A stretch of 64,000 bases of DNA. Source: Holothuria scabra (taxonomy: Eukaryota; Echinodermata; Holothuroidea; Aspidochirotida; Holothuriidae). This document shows, one piece after another, positions 1 to 15,317 of this stretch; positions within the stretch are counted from its first letter, which is position 1; the number at the start of each line of letters is the position of its first letter. The DNA is taken from assembly GCA_037179385.1 (NCBI GenBank), contig CM074179.1:9796001-9860000 (forward strand), read 5' to 3'. The translations under genes were made by a program, and so were the position numbers. The notes beneath the pieces are model-generated. The model had not been told where the DNA came from. It saw nothing but the letters and a program-made list of their open reading frames with translations, and did not search any database.

Positions 1-332
1 TTGAAGAGGATTTTCCTATTGTTGATGTGTTACACCCGAGTAATCCGATCAGACCCTCCCGGTCAATTAACCTGCTCAATTGCCTTAAGAAAGATTATCC
101 TGTCACAATAGAGATGAGACCATTGTCAACACCTTTAAAAGCTTCCAAAATTTCTCACTCCTTGTCATTTTCTCACCAAGTATTGACAAAGAGGTAGTAT
201 TCCTCGAAAGCTCTAAATCAAACCTTTTGGCTGTTTAATTTATCTAAATTCGAGCCTTCCGCTATTTGTATCTCCTTGGAGATCCAGCCTTTCAATTCTG
301 TAGCACCGTTGTTTTACAGTTTCTCCGTCATG
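1..332 (+). repeat. Left direct terminal repeat (pLTR) of Penelope-like element
   Basis: This segment is repeated at 3163-3494 in the same orientation at a constant offset of 3162 bases with only scattered substitutions. It precedes the reverse-transcriptase reading frame. Penelope-like elements typically carry such direct 'pseudo-LTRs', which come from tandem arrangement of copies. The window begins inside or at the edge of the repeat, so its true left end is not visible. It contains a small hairpin (GACC...GGTC near 52-64) and a GAGG/CCTC hairpin followed directly by GAAA at 191-209. Confidence 0.85.
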
Positions 333-386
333 TTTATATATTTCTTTCACTGTTTGCATCAATTTTGATCCAACCGTGCTACACCC

Positions 387-3103
387 ATGGAGAGTACTTT
401 GGAAACTTTCAAATTACTTCGACGCCTGTGCGAAAAACGTGTCAGGTATCGACATCACCTTTCCAACTATAAAACGTACCGAGTAAACAATACGGTACCG
501 AAAGGGCTTCAAATTAAAGTCCCTACCGGCTTGCCACTCTCCGACAGTGGAAGCTGCGCCAACTGGAAAGGTATCCTCAGAAAAACGCCTCTCAGACTGA
601 TGGAAGTACAAATTGGAAATTGTCGGAAAACCATCAATGAACTCAATCACCAAATTGATTCCAAAACCAGGAAGCTAAAAAGAGAGCTTCCCAAATCCGA
701 GCTTCAAAACAAGCTTCGGTTTATCTCTCAGGACTGTCTCCGACTCTCTCGTACTCTAAATTCTAGGCAACAACGCAAGTTTCAAAGAGATCATGTCACT
801 TCAAACCAAGTGACTGTCACTTCAAATCAAGTGATTTCAAATTTTCAGAAAAGCAGGTCTCGCAGATTTATTCGTAAACCGGTTACCGAGCCTTCCACCG
901 CCACCACCGCGGTTGTAAGCATATCGTGTCAGCTTTCTGAAGGAGAAACTAAAATTCTCTCGAAGGGACTCAATTTCTGCCCCAAACCAAGGCAGACTGA
1001 CACGCAGAAATTATCGCTAGACATGAAAGCGTTTTTCCGACGCTTGCGCCTTCGGGAGTATTTTTCTGACGAAGACGGCCTAAATTCTCCACCGGACAAC
1101 GATATATCGTATCAATTTAAACCAAAAAGCACCTGGAACCCACCAAAGGGGCGTTGTCCGCAACTGGAATAATTTATTTCGGCCATTGAAGAGGATGTGA
1201 AAAACCACACTCCTTCCCCAGATTTCCGCGACAATCTCACAAAAAGTGAACGTCAGGCCATTCGAAGTCTACGGCATCGTGATGATATTGTTATCAAGCC
1301 GGCGGACAAAGGCTCTGCGATTGTTGCAATGGGGACTCAATTTTACAGGGAGGAAGCCCTCAGATTACTTGGCAATCCCGACCACCACAGACGTCTAGAC
1401 TCAGATCCCACTTCGGAAATTGCGAAAAAAGTGGAGGCGGCCATCAAAAAGATGGTTCGCAACGGCTCCATTGACTCTGAAACCGGCCCAAATCTCCTCC
1501 AGGTAGATCCTAAACCAGGCCGTTTCTATTTTCTGCGCAAAATTCACAAAACGGGTTGTCCGGGCAGACCCATTATTTCCGGCAACGGGACTGCCACGGA
1601 AAAAATTTCAAAATTTGTTGACCTGCTTATCCAACCCCTGGTTCCAACCCTTCCCTCCTACGTTCAGGACACTACGGACTTCATCCGCAAAATTGGGAAG
1701 ATCAAAAATCTCCCGTCGGACACAATTCTGGCCACTCTTGACGTGTCCTCGTTGTACACAAACATACCAAATGAGGAAGGCATCTCCGCTTGCACCAACG
1801 CCTTCAATCCGATTCGGGGCAAAACTCCCACCAAGAAAGACTTAGGCGAACTCATGCATCTGATTTTGACCAACAACAATCTCATTTTTGGTGACCACCA
1901 CTACCTCCAGCTTCATGGTACAGCCATGGGAACCAAAATGGCTCCCTCATTTGCTAATTTGTTTATGGGCAACTTCGAGCAAAAATTTCTGTCTCGACAA
2001 AATTTGAAACCACAAATTTGGTTACGCTTCATAGACGACATCTTCATGACCTGGCCCCACGGTGAAGACTGTCTAAAAATTTTTATTGAAAAAATCAATT
2101 CGTTCCATCCCACCATCAAATTTACGGCCGACCATTCCAGGTCCAGTGTCCACTTCCTGGACACCACTGTAACCATAGAAAATGGTTCACTCAAAAAAGA
2201 CTTGTTCAACAAACCAACGGACAAGCACAACTACCTTCTACCCAGCACTGCACCAAAAACATTCCGTACAGTCAAGCACTCCGCATAAAACGCATCTGTT
2301 CCTCTGAAACAGATTTTGACACTCGGGCAAAGGAACTATCCGGTTACCTCCGTAACCGGCAGTATTTTCGGGGTTCAATTGAAAATGCTATCAAAAAGGC
2401 AAAAGAAACCCCTCGCTCGCAAACTCTGACATACAAAACTCGTCAGCCCAATTCCGACAGAGTGCCGTTGGTAACTGAGTACCATCCCGGTCTACCACCA
2501 CTAGCCAAATTCATCAAAAAGGATATGCCCACACTTCAGAGCACCGATCGCCTAAGGTCTATCTTTCCCCAACCCCCCGTTGTTGCCTTCAAGCGGCCCT
2601 CAAATTTACGGGACATTTTGGTTCGGGCAAAATTCCAGGACAAAGCCTCAGTCGAGGAAAACAACGAAAATTTTGGTTGTTCACCTTGCCCTTCCAACTG
2701 CAAGACGTGCGCTCTGGTTGATTCCACAAAAGGCTTCCAGAGCAATCAAAATGCACGTACCTTCCAAATTAGACAAGAAATTAATTGTCTTTCCAAAAAT
2801 GTCATTTATCTCATATACTGCAATTTATGTGGTGTGCAGTAGGTCGGAGAATCTAAAAATACTCTTCGAATGAGAATGACACAGCACAGGTCAGCAATTA
2901 AAACCAAAAAGGTTGAACAACCTGTTGCAAACCATTTAAATTTGCCTCATCACTCTATCAAAAACTTACGGGTCATTGCTATCGACCAAAACGGTACATG
3001 GACCGACAAAGCTAGAAAAGCTGAAGAAAATTTCTGGGAACTCAATCTCAAAACCACATCGCCTTTCGGCTTGAACATCAGGAGCGATTTACCAGCTTGC
3101 TGA
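387..3103 (+). pseudogene. Penelope-like retroelement polyprotein (RT + GIY-YIG endonuclease), broken
   Basis: This is one long reading frame interrupted by three lesions. The N-terminal part runs 387-1169 and ends at an in-frame TAA (1170-1172); the same frame resumes at once and carries the reverse transcriptase. Visible RT motifs are LDVSSLYTNIP, GTAMGTKMAP and FIDDIF, with the catalytic Asp pair at 2034-2039. The frame then shifts near 2240-2262, probably through a short deletion, and continues in frame 2 with the typical NIPYSQALRIKRICS stretch, a Cys-rich linker (CSPCPSNCKTC) and VIYLIYC, the GIY part of a GIY-YIG nuclease. A TAG at 2840-2842 replaces the codon before VGES, where the second conserved Tyr is expected. 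The rest (2843-3103) keeps the LRMRMTQHR and PVANHL endonuclease motifs. Family: EN(+) Penelope-like element; the clade is not resolved. The product would copy element RNA and nick target DNA, but this copy cannot encode an intact enzyme. Confidence 0.92.
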
Positions 3104-3162
3104 TGATACTAACCAAAATAATCCGATCAGGCCATTCCGGCCTAACAATTTCTCTAATTACT

Positions 3163-3671
<509 letters not shown>

Positions 3672-3717
3672 ATAAAGTGAGAAGAATAAATAAAATCAAC
3701 CTCAGCGAAAAATTGAC

Positions 3718-3790
3718 CACCCTCACTGGGACTCGAACCCAGACCTCCTGCTTTACGTGCAGGTGCCTTAAACAATTAGGCTATGAAGCC
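3718..3790 (-). other. tRNA-like sequence, probable tRNA-derived SINE head or pseudo-tRNA
   Basis: On the minus strand this folds as a cloverleaf. The D stem is GCC/GGC, the anticodon stem is CCTGC/GCAGG with a 7-nt loop, and the T arm is perfect (CTGGG-TTCGAGT-CCCAG) and contains an intact B box (GGTTCGAGTCC). The anticodon position reads GTA (Tyr). Three things argue against a functional gene: base 33 is C instead of the near-universal T, eukaryotic tRNA-Tyr genes normally have an intron and this has none, and the acceptor stem has a G-G mismatch plus wobble pairs. About 45 bp downstream on the minus strand it runs into a TA-rich tail, which suits a SINE. Confidence 0.6.
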
Positions 3791-3926
3791 GGTCTTGGCT
3801 GTTCTCATCACAGAAAGATGACAATCTCTCACTGAGGGGGCGCTATACAGAGCAGTGGACGCCTCGTCCTTTTTCGACTCTGATAGCACCGATAAGCCCG
3901 GAGACCGGGTGATTGAGAGTGTACTG

Positions 3927-8180
<4,254 letters not shown>

Positions 8181-8220
8181 ATGTTAAGGTTCCAAGAGTT
8201 TATTCTTGGAACCTTAACAT
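8181..8220. repeat. Perfect 17-bp hairpin with 6-nt loop
   Basis: The left arm 8181-8197 (begins ATGTTAAGGTTCC) is exactly complementary to 8204-8220, with loop GTTTAT. A T-rich tract (about 13 T) follows at once on the plus strand. No repeat of it was noticed elsewhere in the window. Confidence 0.9.
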
Positions 8221-8544
8221 AATTTTTTTTTTTTAAAATGAAGGTAAAGCAATGGAAAACCTCAATATGCATGGTGAATAAGATTTAATCTACGCTGATT
8301 CAACTCGACCTTCAGTTCTATTCCTTAGCTTAGCGTTTCTATGAGCTTGTGCTTCCAACATGTATTTGACTATCTACGGTACTATCCCAATATGTTGTAT
8401 TTCATTTTCAGAGCACAGCCTTTTTCGGTGGTGGAGTAATGTCAGATGAAGACTACCAGAACGAGGTAAAGTCAACAAATTAGTATGGTAGTAACAGGCT
8501 AACAGCTTAGTTATTATTGGTTTAAGTCGGACCGGTCAAGGTCT

Positions 8545-8740
8545 TTTCCATATAGGGCTGTCTGGCGTGATTTCACTACTCCTTTAACATTATGCTGAGC
8601 ACCAAGCACAAAGGCAGAAAGGAGCCATTTTTTAGTCTTTCGGTACCAGAATCCAACCAGGGATAGAACCCTTTAGGCCCCCAGGTCAACATAGTACACG
8701 TACCATTTGCTCAGCTCACACTGATTCCTGTATCTCTTTT
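8545..8740 (-). repeat. SINE-like fragment with tRNA-derived head
   Basis: Read on the minus strand, about 8740-8650 resembles a decayed tRNA, with an A-box-like GAGCTGAGCAAATGGTA and a B-box-like GGTTCTATCCC. It is followed by a body containing the reverse complement of AGGAGCCATTTTTTAGTCTTTCGGTA-type sequence, which is characteristic of several marine invertebrate and fish SINE bodies as far as I recall. The boundaries are approximate and the family is unnamed. Confidence 0.45.
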
Positions 8741-11700
8741 TTATGTGATTTTTTTTTTTGATGCAAGCTAAAATGGCGTAGACAACGTTTGAGCGACACA
8801 GGGGGAATATCCTAACTACCTAAAATTTACGACGTCACTATAGTTTATGTGTGTTCGGTTATATCAAACTGTGGCACTCATGCACATCCAATTTAGCGCT
8901 ACAAACGTCGTAGTATCTATAGTTGAATGTTCGCATGTCAAGACTCATCGATCTCATGTTACAGTATAGATGACTGAATCATAACTACTTGCATGTAAAG
9001 ATCAACTAAACAGCCATATACTTGCGAAGCAAGTGTGAAATTAGCCTAATCAAGGATAGTACCTTCAAAATGCTTTCAGGAATATTATCTAGGAATTAGA
9101 AATAGTATAGCGAGATTTTGTACGAAGAATTGTAAGTAGTGTAATATTGTGGTCAATATACAGGGTATGTGTTATTGAGTAGTTTCTAACAAAATGTAAT
9201 AGACATTGTATTCAATGATAGTTTCATTTTTACCAGAATCGAAAGAGGTCAAAGCGTTTTTAACAGGAATTTTCAGACATGAAATGCCAGAATTCAGGCA
9301 AAGATCACACCGAAAAGTGTCATTGCCCATAATTTTTAACATCATTCGTCAAACTAGACTTTTTTGGATTCTCATGAAGACAGTATGCCTAATTGTATAG
9401 CTAGAGCCTAGGTAACCAATCATGTCATTGCATTCTTCTATAACATGTGACGTCACAATTGGTAAGCCACTCGCACTAGAAGGGAAATTCATTAAGGTGA
9501 TAGTGCAACATTGACAAGTGGGTGTTTAGCTGCTTCTCAGCTAGCTAAAAAGGGGAACCTTCTGCCAATGTGCTTGGAGCTGTTCATAATAAGCAATGGG
9601 GTAGGAAAACAAGCCAGTGAGTCACAACTGGTAAAGGTGTGTGGCCGGCTCGACCATCAACCAATTGGTTAAAACTGGTCCGTAAAACTGCATCTTCACC
9701 ACACTAGTTTCTGTTCTTCTTAAAGGTCAAAGCTTTTGACGTCAGTGAAAACATTCTATGAAGATTTGAACAAAAGCCACAGTGGCTGTCGGGTTATATC
9801 TTCTCTACTTGATCACATCATGTTTTTTAATCCAGCTAAGGACACGTTTCCCTCGAGTCCAGTTGGCAGAAGTTCAGTAGCTTCTAACATTATCACTTGC
9901 CTGACTAAGCTCATGTCGTATTGACAAGAAATGAAACGTAAGATACTTAACAATTTCATTTTGAGTGAACCGGGGCACGTGAGTGCACCCATTTGTTTTC
10001 GCCGTAGAACTGTACGGTTGGGTATTATCTTGATGCCAGGGAAATTGATCTAAATATCAAAATGATTCTGTATCCCAACCCCCCAAAAACAGAATAGTAT
10101 TATCATGGTGCAATGGTTATATTTTACAACGAAGAACGCATTTCGAGTATTTGCTGTATGTGTCGTTGCTTGATAATTTTCGTAATTGCCGGGATGTGTT
10201 GGGTGTCACAGACTCCCCTGGCCGGGAGTTTCCCACTCTCCCTTTAAGATGAGGGGATAGATTTTCTAGAGGTTCACTGTCACGAAGATACTACAATGCT
10301 CAGGTTATTTGCTTTGGAGGGACAATTCAGGGGAACTTCACCGCCTTTTGGGGAAACAAATTGTTGCCTAATTGGCAGTTATCCATCAACCAATTTCAGT
10401 TTTCTCAACTTACTTCCCTTCAACAACTGTGTAAAACTCGTCGTCATCCAGACAAAAAAAAAAACTATACCCTGAAGAGTATAAAGTGCCCCGAGGTGAA
10501 AATAGAACGATCTTCTTACATGCTGCGCAGTTTCCCTTTTTTCAATCAAAGATTTGTGCCAACTGATAATTTCTATATAGAATGCTGGTAAAATTGTAAT
10601 TCTGAGGTGATGAAAGAGTGTCGTCAATTATCTTAAAAGCTCTGTGAGTACACGGATAACAAGATCTAACCTCTAAAATGTCAACGCTGTAAATGGAAGT
10701 TTTATAATGAACTGTAGGGCACATTCTAAGACGTCCAAATTAAGGTTAAGTCACATAATTCTATGTCGAAACATTCATGTTAACATTTTACTCATCTGAT
10801 TAATAGCAGAAATGAACCACTTTCTAAATATTATGGAGTCTACGTTACTTCATCAGCGAAAAGAGTGTTTAAAGCTGCCACCCGTGTAAATGGCTAATGC
10901 AGCAGCGTAGCCCGCGGAGCGGACGAAATCTTTCTGTTCAGCTCATCGCTACGTAAAACCAACTAAGGGGCGGCAGCCCAAGGTGGTTGCAGTCACATAT
11001 AGGCGCTACGCAGACTAGCAGCAATGCAACTATAGTTTAAATCAGACGGCGTACTTTATAAAAATAGTTTACGAAAATTAATGTTCGCAGAATTCCCCAT
11101 GCATTAAAATTTTATGTGGAGGTTCGATCTCTCAAAACGCAATGAACTTTGTTATTTCTCATTGAATTTGTTAGGCTACATTATTATTATTTTACTTTGA
11201 TATAATTCTGTTAGTATACTTATAGAGATCTAAGGGAAGGGAGAGTATCTATTTTTTTTTGGGGGGGGGGGGGGCAAACGGTAAACAGTACAACATGTGA
11301 ATGTTCCCTTCATTTCACAACTTGAAAAGTATAGACCAATAAAAACGGTACGTTTCAATAAATATCATTTTACCTGAAGCTTGGAGTAAAAGTCTTTAAT
11401 ACCAGTAAATTGATTTCTTTATGAACAGGTGATGAATTTTAACAAAAGGTGGACGAGCTCGTAGAAGATTGTATTTCCAATCTGTAAAGTCATCAAGAGA
11501 CATTGCATTGCCTTTTCACCTCAGACACGGCATCATGGAATAGAGTTAAAGAACTAAATGTCATCAGAAACGTTCAAATGTGGTAACAGTAATGAAATGT
11601 ACGACTAATTATTTGGTCGGAGTAGAGGCTGATTCTCTAGTTGTAAGGCAAGTTAAGAGCACACTCAAATGGACAAAATCTTATTTCTTAAGGACAACGG

Positions 11701-13043
11701 ATTAGTATTTACCACGATATGAAAAGGACTTTTGAATAAAGTTAATAAATACAAATCTGGTGTGCATGAAACTTGTTTACATAGATGAACGAGAAGATGC
11801 ACTTTATGTTTAGCTTTTCAGACCGAATAAATCGAAAGTAGAGAAGATGTGTGATTGCCCCCAAAACAGTTCCTCTCTCTGTTCAGTTCTCTGTCATTCA
11901 TCGATTAGCATCATACGAGTCGCACAATTCACGCACAAGCGGTATATGCAGCTATGACACTTCATGCGTATGTTTTCAGCGCCAACACTTTACGCGCAGA
12001 TGTCGTTAAACAAAAGACTGAAGCAAATACCTTTTTCTTACAAGGGCTAACATAGAAAAAAAAAATGTGGAGACAGTAGTTACTGTCTAGTGCTTTTTGT
12101 GTAATAATTTAACAGTAACTAAAGAACAAAGAACTGTTCACGTTTCTGTATCAATGACGTCACAGTGTATCCAGTTTGATAACAAATAATAATATTATCA
12201 ATACATGTCTAGAACATGTTTTTCATTTATCAAAAATGTTCATTCAAGACTTTTCTCCACTTTACAAAAACAAAGTTAACGAGGCCAAGATAAATTTGCT
12301 TTATCAATATTTTTCTTGCTAAATTGAAAAGCAAAACAGTACGATTATCCTATTTTTTGAATTATAATATTTTTACTTAGAAACATATTAAAACTTCATG
12401 ACAAAAATGGACTTCACACAGTTCTTTACTCGGCTATAAAAGGGGCAAAAAGCTAAATGGAAAAGGTGTAAAGTTATATTTTGCAAGTATTCACTGGATT
12501 CTCGTTCTAAAACTTCATGAAATGTATTCGATAAGGTCCTATTCTTTCGATATCCCTTAAAATTGGGGGCAAACTTTACATAAAATACAGGATATTGGGC
12601 TATTTCTTACAAAAAGTGGTCGATGTTTTATAAACTACCGGTAGTTTTCCAAGTCTCCTTCTTTATTTTCTTGCTGAAAAAGAACATAATCCGCTAGAAA
12701 TTGTAAGGATTGGCTGGATTGTGTATAACCAAACTGGATAAGCAGTGACGTCATTGATATAGAAAAGTGAAAAATTTAGTGTTGTTTAGTTCCCATGGCA
12801 ATAGTACCGAACCGAGATTTGCTGTTTACGGGCCTAGTACGGTCGTTCTACAGAACTTGCAACAACAAGCTATGTTTGAGCGACGTGAAAAATTTTAATG
12901 AAATTCCTGCAGCTAGTTTAGTATAAACAGAGATTTTGACAATAAGGGTTTTAGACGAAACGGCCATGATTGTTCGACCTTCCGCCAAGTGAGGTCTTCC
13001 AGCGGTTTTGTTACCCTAGAAATCTCAGATACCTGAATCTCTT
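8741..13043. other. Non-coding stretch, no gene recognised
   Basis: There are no reading frames with recognisable protein character. A T/G homopolymer run lies at 11251-11274. Scattered motifs only; likely intergenic or intronic. Confidence 0.55.
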
Positions 13044-13488
13044 ACACTCTTAAAAATTCTGGGCAAAACGTGTTGGGCACTTACAGTCTGGGTAAACGTT
13101 GGGCAAAGTTTTGTTAAAGTTTGGCAAACACATCGATGGTTCGGCACGTGTAAGGTCATTGCCAATTAGTTGGGCAAATGTCTATGACGTATGAGAAATG
13201 AGCATGCGCAATACTGCTATTAGTCGGAAAAACTCGATGGTCCGAGACGAACGACAACAATGGCGGAAGAAATTGTGACGATAAAGCTTGTTTCGTGTGG
13301 ATTAGGTACCTCCTACAATACCTTTACAGGTGTACACTAACCTTTATCTCTCAAGGTAAAGTTTTAAATGTTTCTCTGTCATTTTATGAAGTGAATGCCA
13401 AAAAATGTCCAAAATTGAGGTGCAAAGCTCAACAAGGTACTGCAGAGCCAAGGCTTATGTTATGCTTACATAGGGCTGGCTAACGTTA

Positions 13489-13728
13489 CACTCTAGAAAA
13501 TATTTAAACGATTTTGTTTAAAAATTAGGATACTCACGAAAATGAGTATTTCTACTCGAAATAAGTGAGTACTTCAACTCAATTTGTGTAAAATTTTGGA
13601 CAAATTCAGCAATTTGTGTAAAATTTTGCACAAATTCAGTTTAAGTACTCACTTATTTCGAGTAGAAATACTCATTTTCGTGAGTATCCTAATTTTTAAA
13701 CAAAATCGTTTAAATATTTTTTGGAGTG
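13489..13728. mobile_element. Foldback MITE, copy 1
   Basis: A 240-bp element whose two halves are near-perfect inverted copies. It begins CACTCTAGAAAATATTT, ends with the complement, and is flanked by TA on both sides, as expected for a Tc1/mariner-type target duplication. The centre carries two direct copies of a 29-bp unit (AATTTGTGTAAAATTTTG...) that is itself nearly palindromic. A second copy of the same family lies at 53818-54047. Confidence 0.88.
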
Positions 13729-13952
13729 TAGGCTTACAACGTTACTGTGTCGAATGAGTTGTGTTTAACCTTAGTTTATGACCTGTCAGAAATTGGTCAA
13801 AGTTCCTTAACAAAATAAAAAGATATTTATTTAGGCCGGCATAATGCTTTTTTCAGTGTATTGTTACTTAGAAAACATTGAAATACCTTTGTGTACTTCG
13901 TTTGTCTCCATGACTTCGAAGTAACCAAATGCCCAACGTTAACCCAACGTTA

Positions 13953-14152
13953 ACCCAACGTTGGGTTCGTATATCACCACACCAACATCCATGATGGGTA
14001 AAGTTTGGACCAGATTGAGTAAAAACGGTTTCCCAACAAATGGAAAAAAAATACCCAGAAAAGGGGAAAGCTTTTGCCAAATATATGGTAAGTATATTTG
14101 CTAACAATTTGCTTAGATGTTGGTGTGGTGGTATACGAGCCCAACGTTGGGT
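13953..14152. repeat. 37-bp inverted repeat with ACCCAACGTTGGGT ends
   Basis: The left arm 13953-13989 and right arm 14116-14152 are complementary at 35 of 37 positions. Each contains the 14-bp palindrome ACCCAACGTTGGGT or a one-base variant. Two further ACCCAACGTT-type units precede the left arm. It lies in the right half of the TACACTCT-ended candidate element. Confidence 0.75.
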
Positions 14153-14285
14153 AAAAGTTGGGTACAATTTTGCCACACATGTTTTAGAGTGTAACGGTGG
14201 TCTTCCTTCGATATTGTTTAACTTCAGAAAGCTAAAATGTGTTGCTAAATGTCCCACTTCTCCAAGGACGGAGATCTGTATCGGA

Positions 14286-14406
14286 AGGGGGGGGGGGGGG
14301 GGGGGGTCCCCCGTTATTTGAAAAATGTGTTTTCAAGAAGTACCGTAGTCCATGTAGCTTAGGACACACGGAATGTGCCGTTTTCAGCCACGGGGGGGGG
14401 GGGGGG
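14286..14406. repeat. Two poly-G tracts
   Basis: Runs of about 20 G at 14286-14307 and about 15 G near 14392-14406, interrupted by ordinary sequence. Other G runs lie near 16702-16713, 16946-16957, 17001-17010 and 42740-42749. They produce Gly/Pro-rich artefactual reading frames. Confidence 0.9.
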
Positions 14407-14711
14407 AGTAAGTCAAACAATTTCTTGCCGGCTCCTCACCAATGATGGAGTGGATCCCCTAGGTTATCAATCGCCAATATTTTTTTTCTGTTTCGTCGCA
14501 CTTGCCTTGCATCACCACTTGGGAGTTAGTTTAGCAGCCTCGTTGGATACTGGAATCTTTGATTTTGAACCCGTGTACCTCGTACTACACATTTATTTCA
14601 CAAATTTAAAAATCGTTCACAGTAAAATCATATTAAATCTGTATTGAATACTGACTCAGTGTTCAATTCTCTGTTCAAAGTTCCAGTGGCGGAGCTAGAG
14701 ATTTCGGTCAG

Positions 14712-15312
14712 CAGTTCGGGAGATAACCGCTTTCGGCAGAAAATGAGTATTACCCCAATTGGGGGAAATTTGCCTGTCTCAACGGTATGAATATTTATGA
14801 CCACTTAGTGTCTACCTCTTCACAGTCGTCAAATTGTTTAATAAATGTGTATATATTCAATTGTCAGGTAATAGTTTATACATAAAAAGCAAAATTACCA
14901 TGGACCTTCAACTACGTATTTACAAAGTTAACATAGGTGTTGGCACGACCCACTTGCACACCTTTAAGTGAAAAATGGTGTACAAAATTTGTGGCTGCGT
15001 GGAGTCTATAAATTAAGCTTAGGACAAAGAACGTAGCAAAATTGCTCGATTTCACAAAATCGGCGTGGTGAACAACCAAACATGACGAAGCTTTTTTATT
15101 CCCCTATCAACAGAGTTTTTAAAATGCCCGAATTTCTCTTTCCTAAAATCGATAAAAATTGCAAGGCTGTTTTGAACGTTATCTCCGTTGAATTTGCGCG
15201 GTAGGATCGCAATGCATCGTGGGAGATATTTGAAAATGGCGCCACCCATTGCAAAATAATCCCCCGATTGGGTAAAATTGATTTCCCCCGAAAGAGGTTA
15301 TCTCCCGAACTG
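14712..15312. mobile_element. 601-bp inverted-repeat element with 5-bp target duplication
   Basis: The left end CAGTTCGGGAGATAACCGCT... is the reverse complement of the right end ...GGTTATCTCCCGAACTG; about 25 terminal bases match with one mismatch. GTCAG occurs directly before the left end (14707-14711) and directly after the right end (15313-15317), consistent with a target-site duplication. No transposase is encoded, so it is non-autonomous. An isolated related end occurs at about 45268-45293. Confidence 0.7.
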
Positions 15313-15317
15313 GTCAG

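Larger units (their letters stand above)
13044..14192. mobile_element. Candidate TACACTCT-ended inverted-repeat element (composite)
   Basis: The left end reads TTACACTCTTAAAA and the right end reads TTTTAGAGTGTAA, giving a terminal inverted repeat of about 12 bp. The interior is rich in TTGGGCAAA/TTGGGTAAA motifs and encodes nothing recognisable. A 240-bp foldback MITE with related ends sits inside it, and the right part holds a 37-bp inverted repeat (13953-13989 with 14116-14152). It may be one element with an insertion or two adjacent elements. A TA target duplication is possible but cannot be separated from the palindromic ends. Confidence 0.45.

Noticed and set aside
3718..3790. Functional tRNA-Tyr(GTA) gene on the minus strand
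   Set aside because: C at position 33, no intron and an acceptor-stem mismatch make a pseudo-tRNA or SINE head more likely; kept as tRNA-like only.
13868..14257. 129-codon minus-strand reading frame
   Set aside because: It lies across the inverted repeat of a MITE-like region, overlaps frames on the other strand and has no protein family features.
14232..14445. Gly- and Pro-rich reading frames on both strands
   Set aside because: Produced by poly-G tracts.
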